A stretch of DNA of 30,583 nucleotides from a virus, in IMG/VR virus record IMGVR_UViG_3300029998_000092, positions 1 to 30,583 of that record. One strand, given 5' to 3'. Under the pieces are notes generated by a model that searched no databases, had not been told where the DNA came from, and worked only from the letters and a program-made list of their open reading frames with translations. The translations under genes were made by a program, and so were the position numbers. Below, in pieces: positions 1-7,164 of this stretch (position 1 is the stretch's first letter; each line of letters opens with the position of its first letter).

Positions 1-1
1 G

Positions 2-337
2 TTCAAACCGATGTTCTTGGCAAAGGGTAAGGAAAAAGGATTTATCAGTATCACGCCCGACGATAGGAAAAAACCGGCTAAGGAAATAAGAATAGAGGGG
101 ACGCTAGAACCGCTTAACCGTAACGGACAACTAATTTTCAACATTGACGAAAAAGCCAATCCAAACATGGTTCGATTGGCTGAGCAATTCCGCCTTTTCA
201 CCATGCAACTCAAAGCACCTGCCGATGGACCCGATGCCATTGAAGGCGGCGTATGGATACTCAATCAAAAAATTGCAACCATGACAACGGGCGACTGGAA
301 ATCATGGAGCAGACCAACGAACAAAAAACGAATATAA
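2..337 (+). CDS. Phage terminase large subunit, C-terminal end (partial)
   Basis: The reading frame is open to the window edge, so this is the 3' part of a longer gene; the ATG at 11 is probably internal. The last 110 residues resemble the end of the nuclease half of Mu gp28-type terminase large subunits from Bacteroidetes phages, including a segment around RLAEQFRLFTMQLKAPADG. The terminase cuts and pumps phage DNA into proheads. It is followed within 13 bases by the next late gene and by the portal gene further on, which fits the usual terminase-portal order. The catalytic residues lie upstream, outside the window, so the call rests on the C-terminal similarity and the context. Confidence 0.6.
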   Translation, partial: FKPMFLAKGKEKGFISITPDDRKKPAKEIRIEGTLEPLNRNGQLIFNIDEKANPNMVRLAEQFRLFTMQLKAPADGPDAIEGGVWILNQKIATMTTGDWKSWSRPTNKKRI

Positions 338-349
338 ATTTCTCACACA

Positions 350-667
350 ATGAAAAAACTAATTTATTTCTTTCAAGCGATGAACTATCGCCGTAAGGTT
401 CGCCGAATGAACCGACTTACAAAGTTCAGGTATTTCAAAAAAGCATGTCATGAAGCTCGGAAGCTTTCAAAAGAAAACGACGGAAAACGTTTCCGTGTAT
501 TCCTTTTTGACAAATATCGTGTGTGGAGTCGTGAAGATATTCAGCGCATGAAAAATCAGGGAGTAATTTCCAAAAAAGAAAGTACTGGCATATTATCAAA
601 AAACTGCTTTTACGATACATTGACATGTACAAATACGCATCCACAATTTTCAAATCGTAAAGTATAA
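350..667 (+). CDS. Small basic late-operon protein, function unknown
   Basis: A 105-residue protein rich in Lys and Arg in its first 50 residues (MKKLIYFFQAMNYRRKVRRM start). It has no convincing membrane segment and no motif I recognise. It sits between the terminase end and the gp36-like gene and is very probably co-transcribed with them. The C-terminal 25 residues look less ordered and run into a palindromic interspersed repeat just after the stop, so the original C-terminus may have been altered when that repeat arrived. It could be a DNA-binding packaging helper, but nothing in the sequence proves that. Confidence 0.6.
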   Translation: MKKLIYFFQAMNYRRKVRRMNRLTKFRYFKKACHEARKLSKENDGKRFRVFLFDKYRVWSREDIQRMKNQGVISKKESTGILSKNCFYDTLTCTNTHPQFSNRKV

Positions 668-674
668 CGCGTAA

Positions 675-694
675 AGACAAGGCATGCCTTGTCT
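675..694. repeat. 20-bp perfect palindrome, interspersed repeat
   Basis: AGACAAGGCATGCCTTGTCT is a perfect palindrome in the gap between two late genes. The same core, with CG in place of GG/CC, is found in the tandem array at 3397-3490. It belongs to a class of short palindromic repeats often scattered in Bacteroidetes genomes. Confidence 0.75.
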
Positions 695-714
695 CCGTAT
701 AAACCCAAATAATC

Positions 715-1137
715 ATGGCCTACGTAACACAACAAGAAATAACCACCCATCTCGGTGCGGCTCAAATATCAGCCATTAGCGATGGCGATGACACTGCACT
801 GGAATTCGCCATTGATGCTGCCGTCAAGGAAGCTAAAGGCTACTTGCAAGCATTTGATATCGCGACTGAACTTGCAAAAACGGGCACTGATCGTAACTCG
901 TTGCTTATGGTATTCATCAAAGATTTAGCCGTATGGCACTTTGTTAATATCTGCAACGTAAATACAAGCTTGGAGTTACGCGAAAACCGATATAACCGCG
1001 CTGTGGCATGGCTTAAAGAGGTTCAGAAAGGCAATGTTATCCCCGATCTTCCCGAAAAAACAAATACAGATGGAGAATCTAACAATTTGCCATACAAGGT
1101 AACAAGCAACACAAAACGCACTAATCACATCGAATAA
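715..1137 (+). CDS. Mu gp36-like protein (DUF1320), head-tail joining
   Basis: A 140-residue protein of the DUF1320 / Mu gp36 family. The order is typical: an N-terminal segment beginning MAYVTQQEI, then an acidic DDTALEFAIDAAVKEAKGYL helix, then a helical block with a conserved WHFVNICN stretch and an ERE/NRY-type loop before the C-terminal tail. In Mu-like phages this protein is encoded among head genes and is thought to help connect head and tail. Here it precedes the portal gene by one base, so translational coupling is likely. The last 30 residues (NTDGESNNL onward) look unstructured. Confidence 0.75.
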   Translation: MAYVTQQEITTHLGAAQISAISDGDDTALEFAIDAAVKEAKGYLQAFDIATELAKTGTDRNSLLMVFIKDLAVWHFVNICNVNTSLELRENRYNRAVAWLKEVQKGNVIPDLPEKTNTDGESNNLPYKVTSNTKRTNHIE

Positions 1138-1138
1138 T

Positions 1139-3397
1139 ATGGCTGAGAATAAAACAAATCCTATTGGGTTCACGGCAACCGACAAACCAATGATCAGCAA
1201 GCCGGGACAAACCGTCATCCAAACGATGGTAGTTCGTCCATCTCGTATAGAATCGGCAGATATTAGTACCTGGACGAACGCTATCAACTCATTCAAGAAT
1301 GGTACCAGAACAGCATGGTTTAATCTCTGTCAAAATCTGTTATCCGATGGAGTGTTGGCTGATGCTATTGATAAATTGGTGGAAGAGGTCACAGGTTCCG
1401 AAATTGCGTTTCAAATGGACGGTCAACAGGTTGACATTATCAATGATATTATTGATACGCCCGAATTCGAAGAGCTATTAAAAGAAATTGCGCTATCCAA
1501 GGTTTATGGACGTTCAGTTATTGAGGTTGGCTTTACTCCGGCTTTCGATGTGTTCAGTTTTCCACGAAAAAACTGTATTATCAAAAACATGGATAAACCG
1601 CTTTCTGAGCGTATAAAATTCATTGCATCCAAAGAAGGTGATACATCCGGTTATGATTATAGCAAGGATGAGTTTATTTTCGAGGTAGGGAAAGATGATG
1701 ATTTAGGGCTTATTTTCCGTGCCGCGCAATATGTTATTTATAAGCGCGGAAACTTCGGAGACTGGGCACAATTTGCCGAAATTTTCGGCATGCCATTCCT
1801 GTTGGGTAAATATAACTCAACTGACACCAATGCCCGTGATCAGCTTTTTGAAGCCTTAAGTCAGATAGGTGGGAAGCCGGTGGCGGCAGTTCCGAAGGAA
1901 TCTGATGTTGAAGTGGTACAAAATTCATCAAGCGGTTCGAGTGCATTGTATAAAGATTTGAAAGACGCCTGTAACGAAGAGATATTGATTGCCATTCAGG
2001 GCGAAACAATGACAACTTTGTCAGGATCGTCACTGTCGCAGTCTAAAGTGCATCAGGATACAAATTCCAAGAAAGGCAAAGCGCTGAAGCGTTACGTACA
2101 ACGCATGCTCAACAAACACCTGGTACCGCTACTAATAAAGCGCGGTTATCCCGTTGTAGGTGGTAAGTTCGTGTTTCCAAAATCAGCAACCGACATAACG
2201 GTGGAAGAATTATCAACCTTGTCCGAGATTCTTGACATTCCGGCTGAATGGGCACATAACAAATACGGTATCCCAATGGCAAAAGATGGGGATAAACTGG
2301 CTAAGAAGTCACAAACTGCTACGCCTGTCAATCCCGATCCAACGCCACTAGACCCTACCCCTGCAACACCGTCGCCAAAGTCACCATCGTCGCCATCTTC
2401 AAAAAAACCGACGGCAAAACTAGCTGATACGGAATACGACAGAACTTTGATAGAAAAATTCATAAATCTATTTGATTTTTTCGCAAACGCCCGGACGCTG
2501 GGGAGCCGGGCAAACTTGAACGCGAAATCAACGAACAATACACACACAGCCACTAACGAGATGTCCCCTTTTAAAGGGGACGAGCACGAAGTGCGGAGGG
2601 GTTCGGGGTTAAACCTATCCGATGATTACTCTATAAATGTAAACGAACTTGTAAACCGTGCAATACGCGAACTGTACGACGACAAAACAAAGCGGGATGA
2701 ACTGATTAACCGTAACCTGTTCGAAGCAACGTATACGCCACTTATTACAGCCATTAGCACTGAATTGGCGCCAACGAATGACAATGCATTTATAAATCAG
2801 TTTTCTGAAAACACGGCTGTTTTTTCGGCATTTAAAAACCATTTACAAACCAAAGAAATAGTAGCTCTTTTGGTGGACGAAAATGGAAAGCTAAAGCCAT
2901 TTTACAAATTTAAGAAAGATGCCTTACAAGTATCACAGAAATACAATGTAGAGTGGTTGAAAACGGAATATAACCAAGCCGTCAGAACAGCTCGTACAGC
3001 GGCCAATTTGAAGGGATGGGAAAAGACATTAGACCTGTATCCTAATCTCGAATACATGGAGACAACGGCCAACGAACCTGATGAAAAACATCTAACTTAT
3101 GTTGGCACTATTTTACCATTTAATCACCCATGGTTTAAAAAACACATGCCTCCGAGCCGTTGGGGTTGCCAGTGCTCGGTTCGTCAAACCGACAAGCCGG
3201 TGACTGCTGTTCCGGATGGTGATTACAACGCCCCCGGATTCGATAATAATCCGGCAGAAACAGCACAGATTGTTGATGTCAAGGAAACGGCATATTATAA
3301 AAATACGGACGCAAAACAACGTAAAAGCATTATGGCCGAAGCCGAAAAGCTTTTAAAAGCAATTGCCGACGAAAAAGCAGCAGAAAACAACCCGTAG
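1139..3397 (+). CDS. Fused portal (Mu gp29/DUF935) and gpF-like minor head protein
   Basis: A 752-residue protein joining two normally separate head proteins. Residues about 20-385 match the DUF935 portal family: KVYGRSVIEVGF, FGDWAQFAEIFGMPFLLGKY and an ALKRYVQRMLNKHLVPLL segment are visible. A Pro/Ser/Thr linker spans about 390-425. Residues about 490-700 form a Mu gpF-like head-morphogenesis domain ending in the family signature FNHPWF...PPSRWGCQCSVRQTD. The portal forms the DNA channel at one capsid vertex, and gpF is a minor head component. The linker at about residues 475-488 is encoded by a mobile palindromic repeat (2562-2603) read in frame. At its end the gene runs into the tandem repeats at 3397-3490. 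A natural fusion is more likely than a missed stop, because the frame stays open through a long linker. Confidence 0.85.
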   Translation: MAENKTNPIGFTATDKPMISKPGQTVIQTMVVRPSRIESADISTWTNAINSFKNGTRTAWFNLCQNLLSDGVLADAIDKLVEEVTGSEIAFQMDGQQVDIINDIIDTPEFEELLKEIALSKVYGRSVIEVGFTPAFDVFSFPRKNCIIKNMDKPLSERIKFIASKEGDTSGYDYSKDEFIFEVGKDDDLGLIFRAAQYVIYKRGNFGDWAQFAEIFGMPFLLGKYNSTDTNARDQLFEALSQIGGKPVAAVPKESDVEVVQNSSSGSSALYKDLKDACNEEILIAIQGETMTTLSGSSLSQSKVHQDTNSKKGKALKRYVQRMLNKHLVPLLIKRGYPVVGGKFVFPKSATDITVEELSTLSEILDIPAEWAHNKYGIPMAKDGDKLAKKSQTATPVNPDPTPLDPTPATPSPKSPSSPSSKKPTAKLADTEYDRTLIEKFINLFDFFANARTLGSRANLNAKSTNNTHTATNEMSPFKGDEHEVRRGSGLNLSDDYSINVNELVNRAIRELYDDKTKRDELINRNLFEATYTPLITAISTELAPTNDNAFINQFSENTAVFSAFKNHLQTKEIVALLVDENGKLKPFYKFKKDALQVSQKYNVEWLKTEYNQAVRTARTAANLKGWEKTLDLYPNLEYMETTANEPDEKHLTYVGTILPFNHPWFKKHMPPSRWGCQCSVRQTDKPVTAVPDGDYNAPGFDNNPAETAQIVDVKETAYYKNTDAKQRKSIMAEAEKLLKAIADEKAAENNP
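2562..2603. repeat. Interspersed TCCCCTT..AAGGGG repeat, copy A, in the portal/gpF linker
   Basis: It begins TGTCCCCTTTTAAAGGGG and ends GCGGAGGGGTT. The same element, with small indels, is at 7084-7120 and 7199-7235. It contains a palindrome (CCCC..GGGG) followed by a second GC-rich block. Here it is translated in frame as part of the linker between the two domains. Confidence 0.8.
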
Positions 3398-3490
3398 AGA
3401 CAACGCATGCGTTGTCTCACATAAAAGCGCATGCATTGTCTCACATAAAAACGCATGCGTTGTCTCACATAAAAACGCATGCGTTGTCTC
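3397..3490. repeat. Array of palindromic repeats between gpF and gpG genes
   Basis: A complete 22-bp palindrome (3397-3418, GAGACAACGCATGCGTTGTCTC pattern) is followed by three 24-bp tandem units (3419-3442, 3443-3466, 3467-3490), each ACATAAAA plus an ACGCATGCGTTGTCTC-type half. Units 2 and 3 are identical; unit 1 has two changes. The array overlaps the stop codon of the upstream gene and lies just before the start of the next. Confidence 0.9.
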
Positions 3491-3502
3491 GCTTACATAA
3501 AA

Positions 3503-3988
3503 ATGAAGGTCATGGATATCGAAGAATTTGCCAAACAATTTGAAAGCCGAATGAAAGAAGTGAATGAATTCATTCAGGGCGATGAAGTGAAAACCATTAT
3601 GGGAGTAGAAGCTGTCAACCACTACAAAGAATCATTCGCCAACGAAGGATTTACAGACAAAACACTTGAAAAGTGGCAGGAAGTAGAACGCCGTAAACCG
3701 TCGTCTGAGTGGTACCGAAAAGGTAAAGCCAGCGCTGGGCGTAAGATATTAAGTGGAGAAACAAAAGAACTACAGCAATCAACCAATTACACCTACATTG
3801 CCGATGGTGTAAGAATCACAAATGCAACACCGTATGCATCCGTTCACCAATTTGGCGAAATGGCCAAGATATTTGGGCAAAAAGAGTTTACCATGAAAGC
3901 ACGTCCATTTTTTGGACCATCAGTAGTCATGGTCGACAATATTAAAACCAAAATAACAAACGAAATCAAAAACAAACTAACTAAATAA
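3503..3988 (+). CDS. Mu gpG-like virion morphogenesis protein
   Basis: A 161-residue protein of the phage virion morphogenesis (Mu gpG, tail completion) family. Visible features are an N-terminal helical segment, a WQEVERRKPSSEWYRKGKA block, the conserved ILSGETKEL turn, then ITNATPYASVHQFGE and a C-terminal MKARPFFGPS motif. The last two are hallmarks of this family. I start at 3503 rather than 3479 because the earlier ATG lies inside the tandem repeat; 3512 is also possible. The role in Mu is to finish or connect the tail during assembly. It follows the portal/gpF gene after the repeat array and is 4 bases before the next gene. Confidence 0.8.
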   Translation: MKVMDIEEFAKQFESRMKEVNEFIQGDEVKTIMGVEAVNHYKESFANEGFTDKTLEKWQEVERRKPSSEWYRKGKASAGRKILSGETKELQQSTNYTYIADGVRITNATPYASVHQFGEMAKIFGQKEFTMKARPFFGPSVVMVDNIKTKITNEIKNKLTK

Positions 3989-3992
3989 TCCC

Positions 3993-4436
3993 ATGAAAGC
4001 AATTTATACCGACATTCTCGATCGGATTTCTCAAGCCGTTACGACAATAAAATGGGTTGATTACGACCGCGGGCAGCTAGACAATCAAAACCAACGACCG
4101 GCGCTCGCTTTCCCTTGCGCACTTATTGGCATCAAATTTCCGGACTGCCGGGACTTGACCGATCGAATGCAATCATGTAAAGCCACTATTACCGTGCGCC
4201 TGGCATTCGACACTATGAACACCAACACCAATGCTTCCGTCACATACCAAAAGCGAGATGTTGCGTTAGAGCCGCTCGACGTGATAGCTTACGTGTACAA
4301 GAACCTGCAAGCCTACGAAACCGGTAATTTCAACTCCCTGAGCCGAAAGTCACAAGGAGACGAAAAACGAAGCGACGGACTATTTGTTTACCAAATAGTT
4401 TTTAGCTGCGAAATAATTGATCAAACGGCCGAATAA
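3993..4436 (+). CDS. Mu gp37-like tail terminator/completion protein candidate
   Basis: A 147-residue protein and the last gene of the late operon in view. Size, position after gpG and a mixed alpha/beta pattern, with an N-terminal YTDILDRI helix and a C-terminal GLFVYQIVFSCEI strand pair, resemble phage tail terminator or gp37-like proteins of Bacteroidetes Mu-like phages. The resemblance is at the level of context and secondary structure; no catalytic motif is expected. The stop codon is directly followed by a strong terminator. It could alternatively be a head-closure protein. Confidence 0.55.
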   Translation: MKAIYTDILDRISQAVTTIKWVDYDRGQLDNQNQRPALAFPCALIGIKFPDCRDLTDRMQSCKATITVRLAFDTMNTNTNASVTYQKRDVALEPLDVIAYVYKNLQAYETGNFNSLSRKSQGDEKRSDGLFVYQIVFSCEIIDQTAE

Positions 4437-4437
4437 C

Positions 4438-4471
4438 AAAAAAGCCTGTGCAGATCTGCACAGGCTTTTTT
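4438..4471. terminator. Bidirectional rho-independent terminator
   Basis: A perfect 11-bp inverted repeat (GCCTGTGCAGA/TCTGCACAGGC, 4444-4465) is flanked by A6 on the left and T6 on the right, so it works for transcripts from both sides. It separates the convergent late (+) and early/accessory (-) transcripts of the prophage. Confidence 0.9.
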
Positions 4472-4487
4472 GTTATTCGGTTAGTTT

Positions 4488-4862
4488 TTATTGTTTTGTA
4501 TATACTCTAAAGCCGCCTGCAAGTGTTCCCATTGTAGTTTTTAGAACAGAACCGGTTATTTTACCTTTGATTGTTCCTGTCTTAGTTGTCCATGATACGG
4601 AATCACCATTTATCTTACAAGTACCATTGACTAAATATGTTCCTGGGAAAGATGCTGATCCAGATCGAACATTAATTTCCTGACAAGTTGATTCTGTTAG
4701 AAATTCTATAGTTGTAGTGCAGACACCACCATAAACTAACTTTGAAATATCATCGTTTGCAGTCCATTTTGTTCCAATATATTTACTTAATTCAACAGGA
4801 TCATTTGATTGACATCCATATGCTATAATAATAATAGTTAATAGTAAAATAACTTTTTTCAT
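4488..4862 (-). CDS. Predicted lipoprotein, prophage accessory gene
   Basis: A 124-residue protein with a Lys-Lys start, a hydrophobic stretch (about residues 4-15) and a lipobox ending at Cys17 (IAYGC), so it should be exported and lipidated. The mature part has a small beta-rich pattern with repeated Thr/Gly strands (TGTIKGKITGSVL) and three further Cys residues. It resembles small lipocalin-like or META-like lipoproteins of Bacteroidetes, but I cannot assign a family. It has its own promoter-like sequence upstream (4897-4931), which suggests a lysogenic conversion gene expressed apart from the early operon. It is terminated by the bidirectional hairpin. Confidence 0.7.
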   Translation of the reverse strand: MKKVILLLTIIIIAYGCQSNDPVELSKYIGTKWTANDDISKLVYGGVCTTTIEFLTESTCQEINVRSGSASFPGTYLVNGTCKINGDSVSWTTKTGTIKGKITGSVLKTTMGTLAGGFRVYTKQ

Positions 4863-4896
4863 ACGATATAATTTAATTTGTTTGTGTTTTATTTTG

Positions 4897-4926
4897 CAAA
4901 AATAAAGAGTTTACCCGAATTAACAA
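4897..4926 (-). promoter_or_regulatory. Bacteroidetes-type promoter for the lipoprotein gene
   Basis: On the - strand, TATTTTTG (4904-4897) fits the TAnnTTTG -7 box. A TTG lies 19 bases upstream (4926-4924) as a partial -33 box. The distance to the start codon at 4862 is about 35 bases. Confidence 0.5.
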
Positions 4927-4950
4927 GCAAACTCATTAAAATTTAAATTA

Positions 4951-5259
4951 TTAATTTTTCGATATGTTATCTGTAGTTCTTCGGTATAGATTATCCATTG
5001 CTTTTTCAAATAAAACATTTAAATCTGTTTTGCTGTCCTTGTCTTCAAAAAAGAAATTGACATTGATAGCATTAGCTATTTGCAAGAATACGTCTAAATT
5101 AGGCTTATATTTTAGCGAAAAAAACCGGCTTACATTCGATTGAACTAATCCAGTTTCAGCAGCTATTTGCTGCTGTGTTATACTTTTGCTTTCTGCAATT
5201 TCTTTAAGAAGCAAGACGAGCAGCTTCCACTGCTCGTTTTGATTTGTATTTTGTACCAT
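4951..5259 (-). CDS. XRE-family helix-turn-helix regulator
   Basis: A 102-residue protein with a single HTH domain at about residues 20-70: ITQQQIAAETGLVQSNVSRFF is the helix-turn-helix core, followed by LDVFLQIANAINV, the usual fourth helix. The C-terminal 30 residues are acidic and helical. It probably binds DNA as a dimer. Its stop lies about 90 bases above the lipoprotein start, and it follows the 115-residue acidic gene by 3 bases, so the pair 5610-4951 looks like a small operon. An acidic small protein next to an HTH protein recalls toxin-antitoxin or anti-repressor pairs, but no toxin motif is visible. Confidence 0.75.
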   Translation of the reverse strand: MVQNTNQNEQWKLLVLLLKEIAESKSITQQQIAAETGLVQSNVSRFFSLKYKPNLDVFLQIANAINVNFFFEDKDSKTDLNVLFEKAMDNLYRRTTDNISKN

Positions 5260-5262
5260 ATA

Positions 5263-5610
5263 TTAATAATTAGCTGCCCATTCAGCTATATCTCCGTAAG
5301 TTGCATTATCAAAGTCAAAATCGTAATCATCAAAATCAAGGCTTTCAAAAAGTATTCTTCCTATTTCTTCTTTGAAATTTTCCATCAAAAAAGAATCTAA
5401 ATCAGAATAAGGGATAGTTTCATTTCCATTGCAATCTGTGTAAGTTTCAGTTTCTTCGCTGTAAAAACAATCATTTTCATAAGTGATTCCAAAATGTTCC
5501 TCTACATTTGGAAATACTGATTGAATAAAGTACATTTCACCATTAAATGAGAAGTACAATCCTTGACGTCCGTAACCTTGTTGTTTTGTTGTGAAATTAA
5601 ACGTTTTCAT
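5263..5610 (-). CDS. Small acidic protein, function unknown
   Basis: I start at the ATG at 5610 (MKTFNFTTK), because the longer frame back to 5697 is a low-complexity hydrophobic tail in non-coding-looking DNA. The 115-residue product has an N-terminal beta pattern (GYGRQGLYFSFNGEMYFI) and a strongly acidic C-terminal third with repeated D/F/Y (about residues 95-108). No known family is recognised. It is immediately upstream of the XRE regulator gene and probably shares its transcript. Such acidity would suit a DNA mimic or a partner of a basic protein, which is a guess. Confidence 0.6.
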   Translation of the reverse strand: MKTFNFTTKQQGYGRQGLYFSFNGEMYFIQSVFPNVEEHFGITYENDCFYSEETETYTDCNGNETIPYSDLDSFLMENFKEEIGRILFESLDFDDYDFDFDNATYGDIAEWAANY

Positions 5611-5700
5611 AATAATTTGCCGTATTATACTGTTGCCGCCAGCTCTAATTGTTTGATGATGCAAGATTATATCAAATATGATATATAACAATAGCATTTA

Positions 5701-5736
5701 TAGTTAAAGTTTATGCTCGAAGCTAACATTTAACTA
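5701..5736. other. Inverted repeat in the gap between two accessory genes
   Basis: TAGTTAAA (5701-5708) and TTTAACTA (5729-5736) form an 8-bp AT-rich inverted repeat with a 20-base loop. It lies just after the 78-residue gene (transcribed leftward) and could be a weak terminator or a binding site. No T-run follows it. Confidence 0.35.
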
Positions 5737-5746
5737 TAAATCTAAA

Positions 5747-5983
5747 TTATTCAAATAATTTCAATTGAGTCGGGTCATCATCCGGCTTCATTTCGTCATC
5801 TACAGCCTTCTGATAACGCCAAAATGTCCTTTCACTAATACCAGTTGCAGGCTTTACTATATTTCGATACACCCACAACTTGCAGCGGTCCTGCCTGCCC
5901 GGCTCATAGTTCTGCCGGATAATAAGCTTTATCTTTTCAGCCGAAATACGCCGGCTTATATGTTTCGGATGTTTTTTAGCCAT
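5747..5983 (-). CDS. Small basic phage protein with HTH-like end
   Basis: A 78-residue basic protein (MAKKHPKHISRRI start). The segment about 46-65 (KPATGISERTFWRYQKAV) has the spacing of a helix-turn-helix, as in small phage proteins that choose a site by ISERTFWRY-type recognition helices. It is at the far end of the early region. The function is unknown; it may be a regulator of late genes, since Mu-like phages place middle/late activators downstream of early genes, but this is inference only. Confidence 0.55.
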   Translation of the reverse strand: MAKKHPKHISRRISAEKIKLIIRQNYEPGRQDRCKLWVYRNIVKPATGISERTFWRYQKAVDDEMKPDDDPTQLKLFE

Positions 5984-6043
5984 TTAATTACTATTTAAAT
6001 TGTATTTACTCCCCAATACTAGTTAGGTTGAAGCATGAAAAAA

Positions 6044-6469
6044 TTACCACCAGCATTTTGAAATATAGAAAGAATCGAAAATACGACTACTACCATAAAT
6101 AAAATTAACTTTTTGACCAACTTTTATTGAGTTATAATCTTTTTCTGACATGCTTACATTATCAGAGTATTTGTCATATTTTACGGTTATGTAGAAATTT
6201 TTGGGATGATCAGTAGTTATTGGAACCATGACTTTTCCACTCATAATCATAGAAGTACTCGTATATGCTTCAGTTATATTTTTATCTGACACATATCCAG
6301 CTGCTTCTTTTTCTGTTAACCCAATTGAATCTACACCCAAGATTATTAGACCAGCCACTATTGCTATTAAAACTAAAGATAGAATCCACGTTAAAATACC
6401 AAGCAGGGCATACCAAAAGCCGCCTGTAAATGAATCAATAAACATGTCATAAAAAATTGAATCTCGCAT
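6044..6469 (-). CDS. Single-pass membrane protein, function unknown
   Basis: A 141-residue protein with one long hydrophobic segment at about residues 18-45 (WYALLGILTWILSLVLIAIV), followed by a soluble C-terminal domain with beta-rich character (MVPITTDHPKNFYITVKYD). The N-terminus carries no cleavable signal. This arrangement predicts an inner-membrane anchor with a domain of about 90 residues outside or inside the cell. It is not part of a recognisable lysis cassette: no endolysin or spanin is beside it. It may be a prophage accessory gene. Confidence 0.6.
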   Translation of the reverse strand: MRDSIFYDMFIDSFTGGFWYALLGILTWILSLVLIAIVAGLIILGVDSIGLTEKEAAGYVSDKNITEAYTSTSMIMSGKVMVPITTDHPKNFYITVKYDKYSDNVSMSEKDYNSIKVGQKVNFIYGSSRIFDSFYISKCWW

Positions 6470-6520
6470 AATTATAAATTTTATATATTAATAATAGAAA
6501 ATTAAAAACAAATGGGGTTC

Positions 6521-6910
6521 TCACAAAAATCCATCTCTCCCCACCTTATCCGCATACGTCGGCACCATATCATGCACATGCCAGTATAGTTCCTCCCACG
6601 TAGGCAAAGGTCTCATTAAACCCCTGTCATCAATATAGAGAGAAGCATAAATCTTACGAGTATCTACCCCGCCATATTTGGCAACATCTATTTTGCAACT
6701 CTCATTAATGTAATCGTATTTAATTTCATTTTCTGCAAGCCACAATACAGCCTTTGCCAGTTCTACACCGATTCTGCAAGTCCATATAATGATGGTGTAG
6801 CCTTCATACTTAAGCTTATTTATCGTGTCTTTCGCTCCCGGTATCATTTCCCCTATTTCGGGAAATTCATCCTTTACAATGGTACCATCGAAGTCAATTG
6901 CAATAATCAT
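6521..6910 (-). CDS. HAD-superfamily phosphatase-like hydrolase
   Basis: A 129-residue protein with the HAD signature near the N-terminus, DFDGT at residues 6-10 (nucleophile Asp6 and acid/base Asp8), then the motif II strand with Thr (IIIWTCR, about 39-45) and a late YIDDR motif that can supply the acidic magnesium ligands. The short length and DFDGTIV...WTCR order match small HAD hydrolases found in Bacteroidetes and their phages. The likely role is hydrolysis of a small phosphorylated substrate, perhaps a nucleotide or a nucleic-acid end; the substrate is unknown. It overlaps the upstream gene by 4 bases (ATGA), so the two are translationally coupled. Confidence 0.8.
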   Translation of the reverse strand: MIIAIDFDGTIVKDEFPEIGEMIPGAKDTINKLKYEGYTIIIWTCRIGVELAKAVLWLAENEIKYDYINESCKIDVAKYGGVDTRKIYASLYIDDRGLMRPLPTWEELYWHVHDMVPTYADKVGRDGFL

Positions 6911-7164
6911 ATTTTCTCTTTTAATTTTAAAATTTCTCGTTCAGCAGACGCCAGCATTTTAGACACCGCTAAATATTTCCTAGTCAGCATTTCATTCTCT
7001 CTCTTAATTCTATCTACATCGTCACCCACGTCCTCACTGTCCCCCGATGTAAACCGTCCCTCCGAATCCCGCATGCGTTCAGTTGTCCCCTTAAAAGGGG
7101 GCGAGCAAAGCGGAGGAGTTACCCCAAACTTTAATACCAACTGTGTTTCGCATACTTTTTTCAT
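6907..7164 (-). CDS. Small coiled-coil protein carrying an inserted repeat
   Basis: An 85-residue protein. The C-terminal half (about residues 50-84: VDRIKRENEMLTRKYLAVSK and onward) is a clear coiled coil. The N-terminal part, about residues 15-28, is encoded by the interspersed repeat at 7084-7120 read in antisense (PPLCSPPFKGTTE), so it is probably not ancestral to the protein. The gene overlaps both neighbours by 4 bases, as expected in a compact phage operon. Function unknown. Confidence 0.55.
   Translation of the reverse strand: MKKVCETQLVLKFGVTPPLCSPPFKGTTERMRDSEGRFTSGDSEDVGDDVDRIKRENEMLTRKYLAVSKMLASAEREILKLKEKI
7084..7120. repeat. Interspersed TCCCCTT..AAGGGG repeat, copy B
   Basis: TGTCCCCTTAAAAGGGG followed by GCGAGCAAAGCGGAGGAGTT, matching copies at 2562 and 7199 apart from short indels. 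It lies inside the 85-residue gene, on the strand opposite to translation, and leaves the frame open. Confidence 0.8.

Noticed and set aside
3397-3490. CRISPR array
   Set aside because: The units are adjoining, nearly identical and have no unique spacers; no cas gene is in the window.
3353-3622. Leftward frame with FLCET repeats across the palindromic array
   Set aside because: It comes only from the tandem repeat read in antisense, between two well-supported rightward phage genes.
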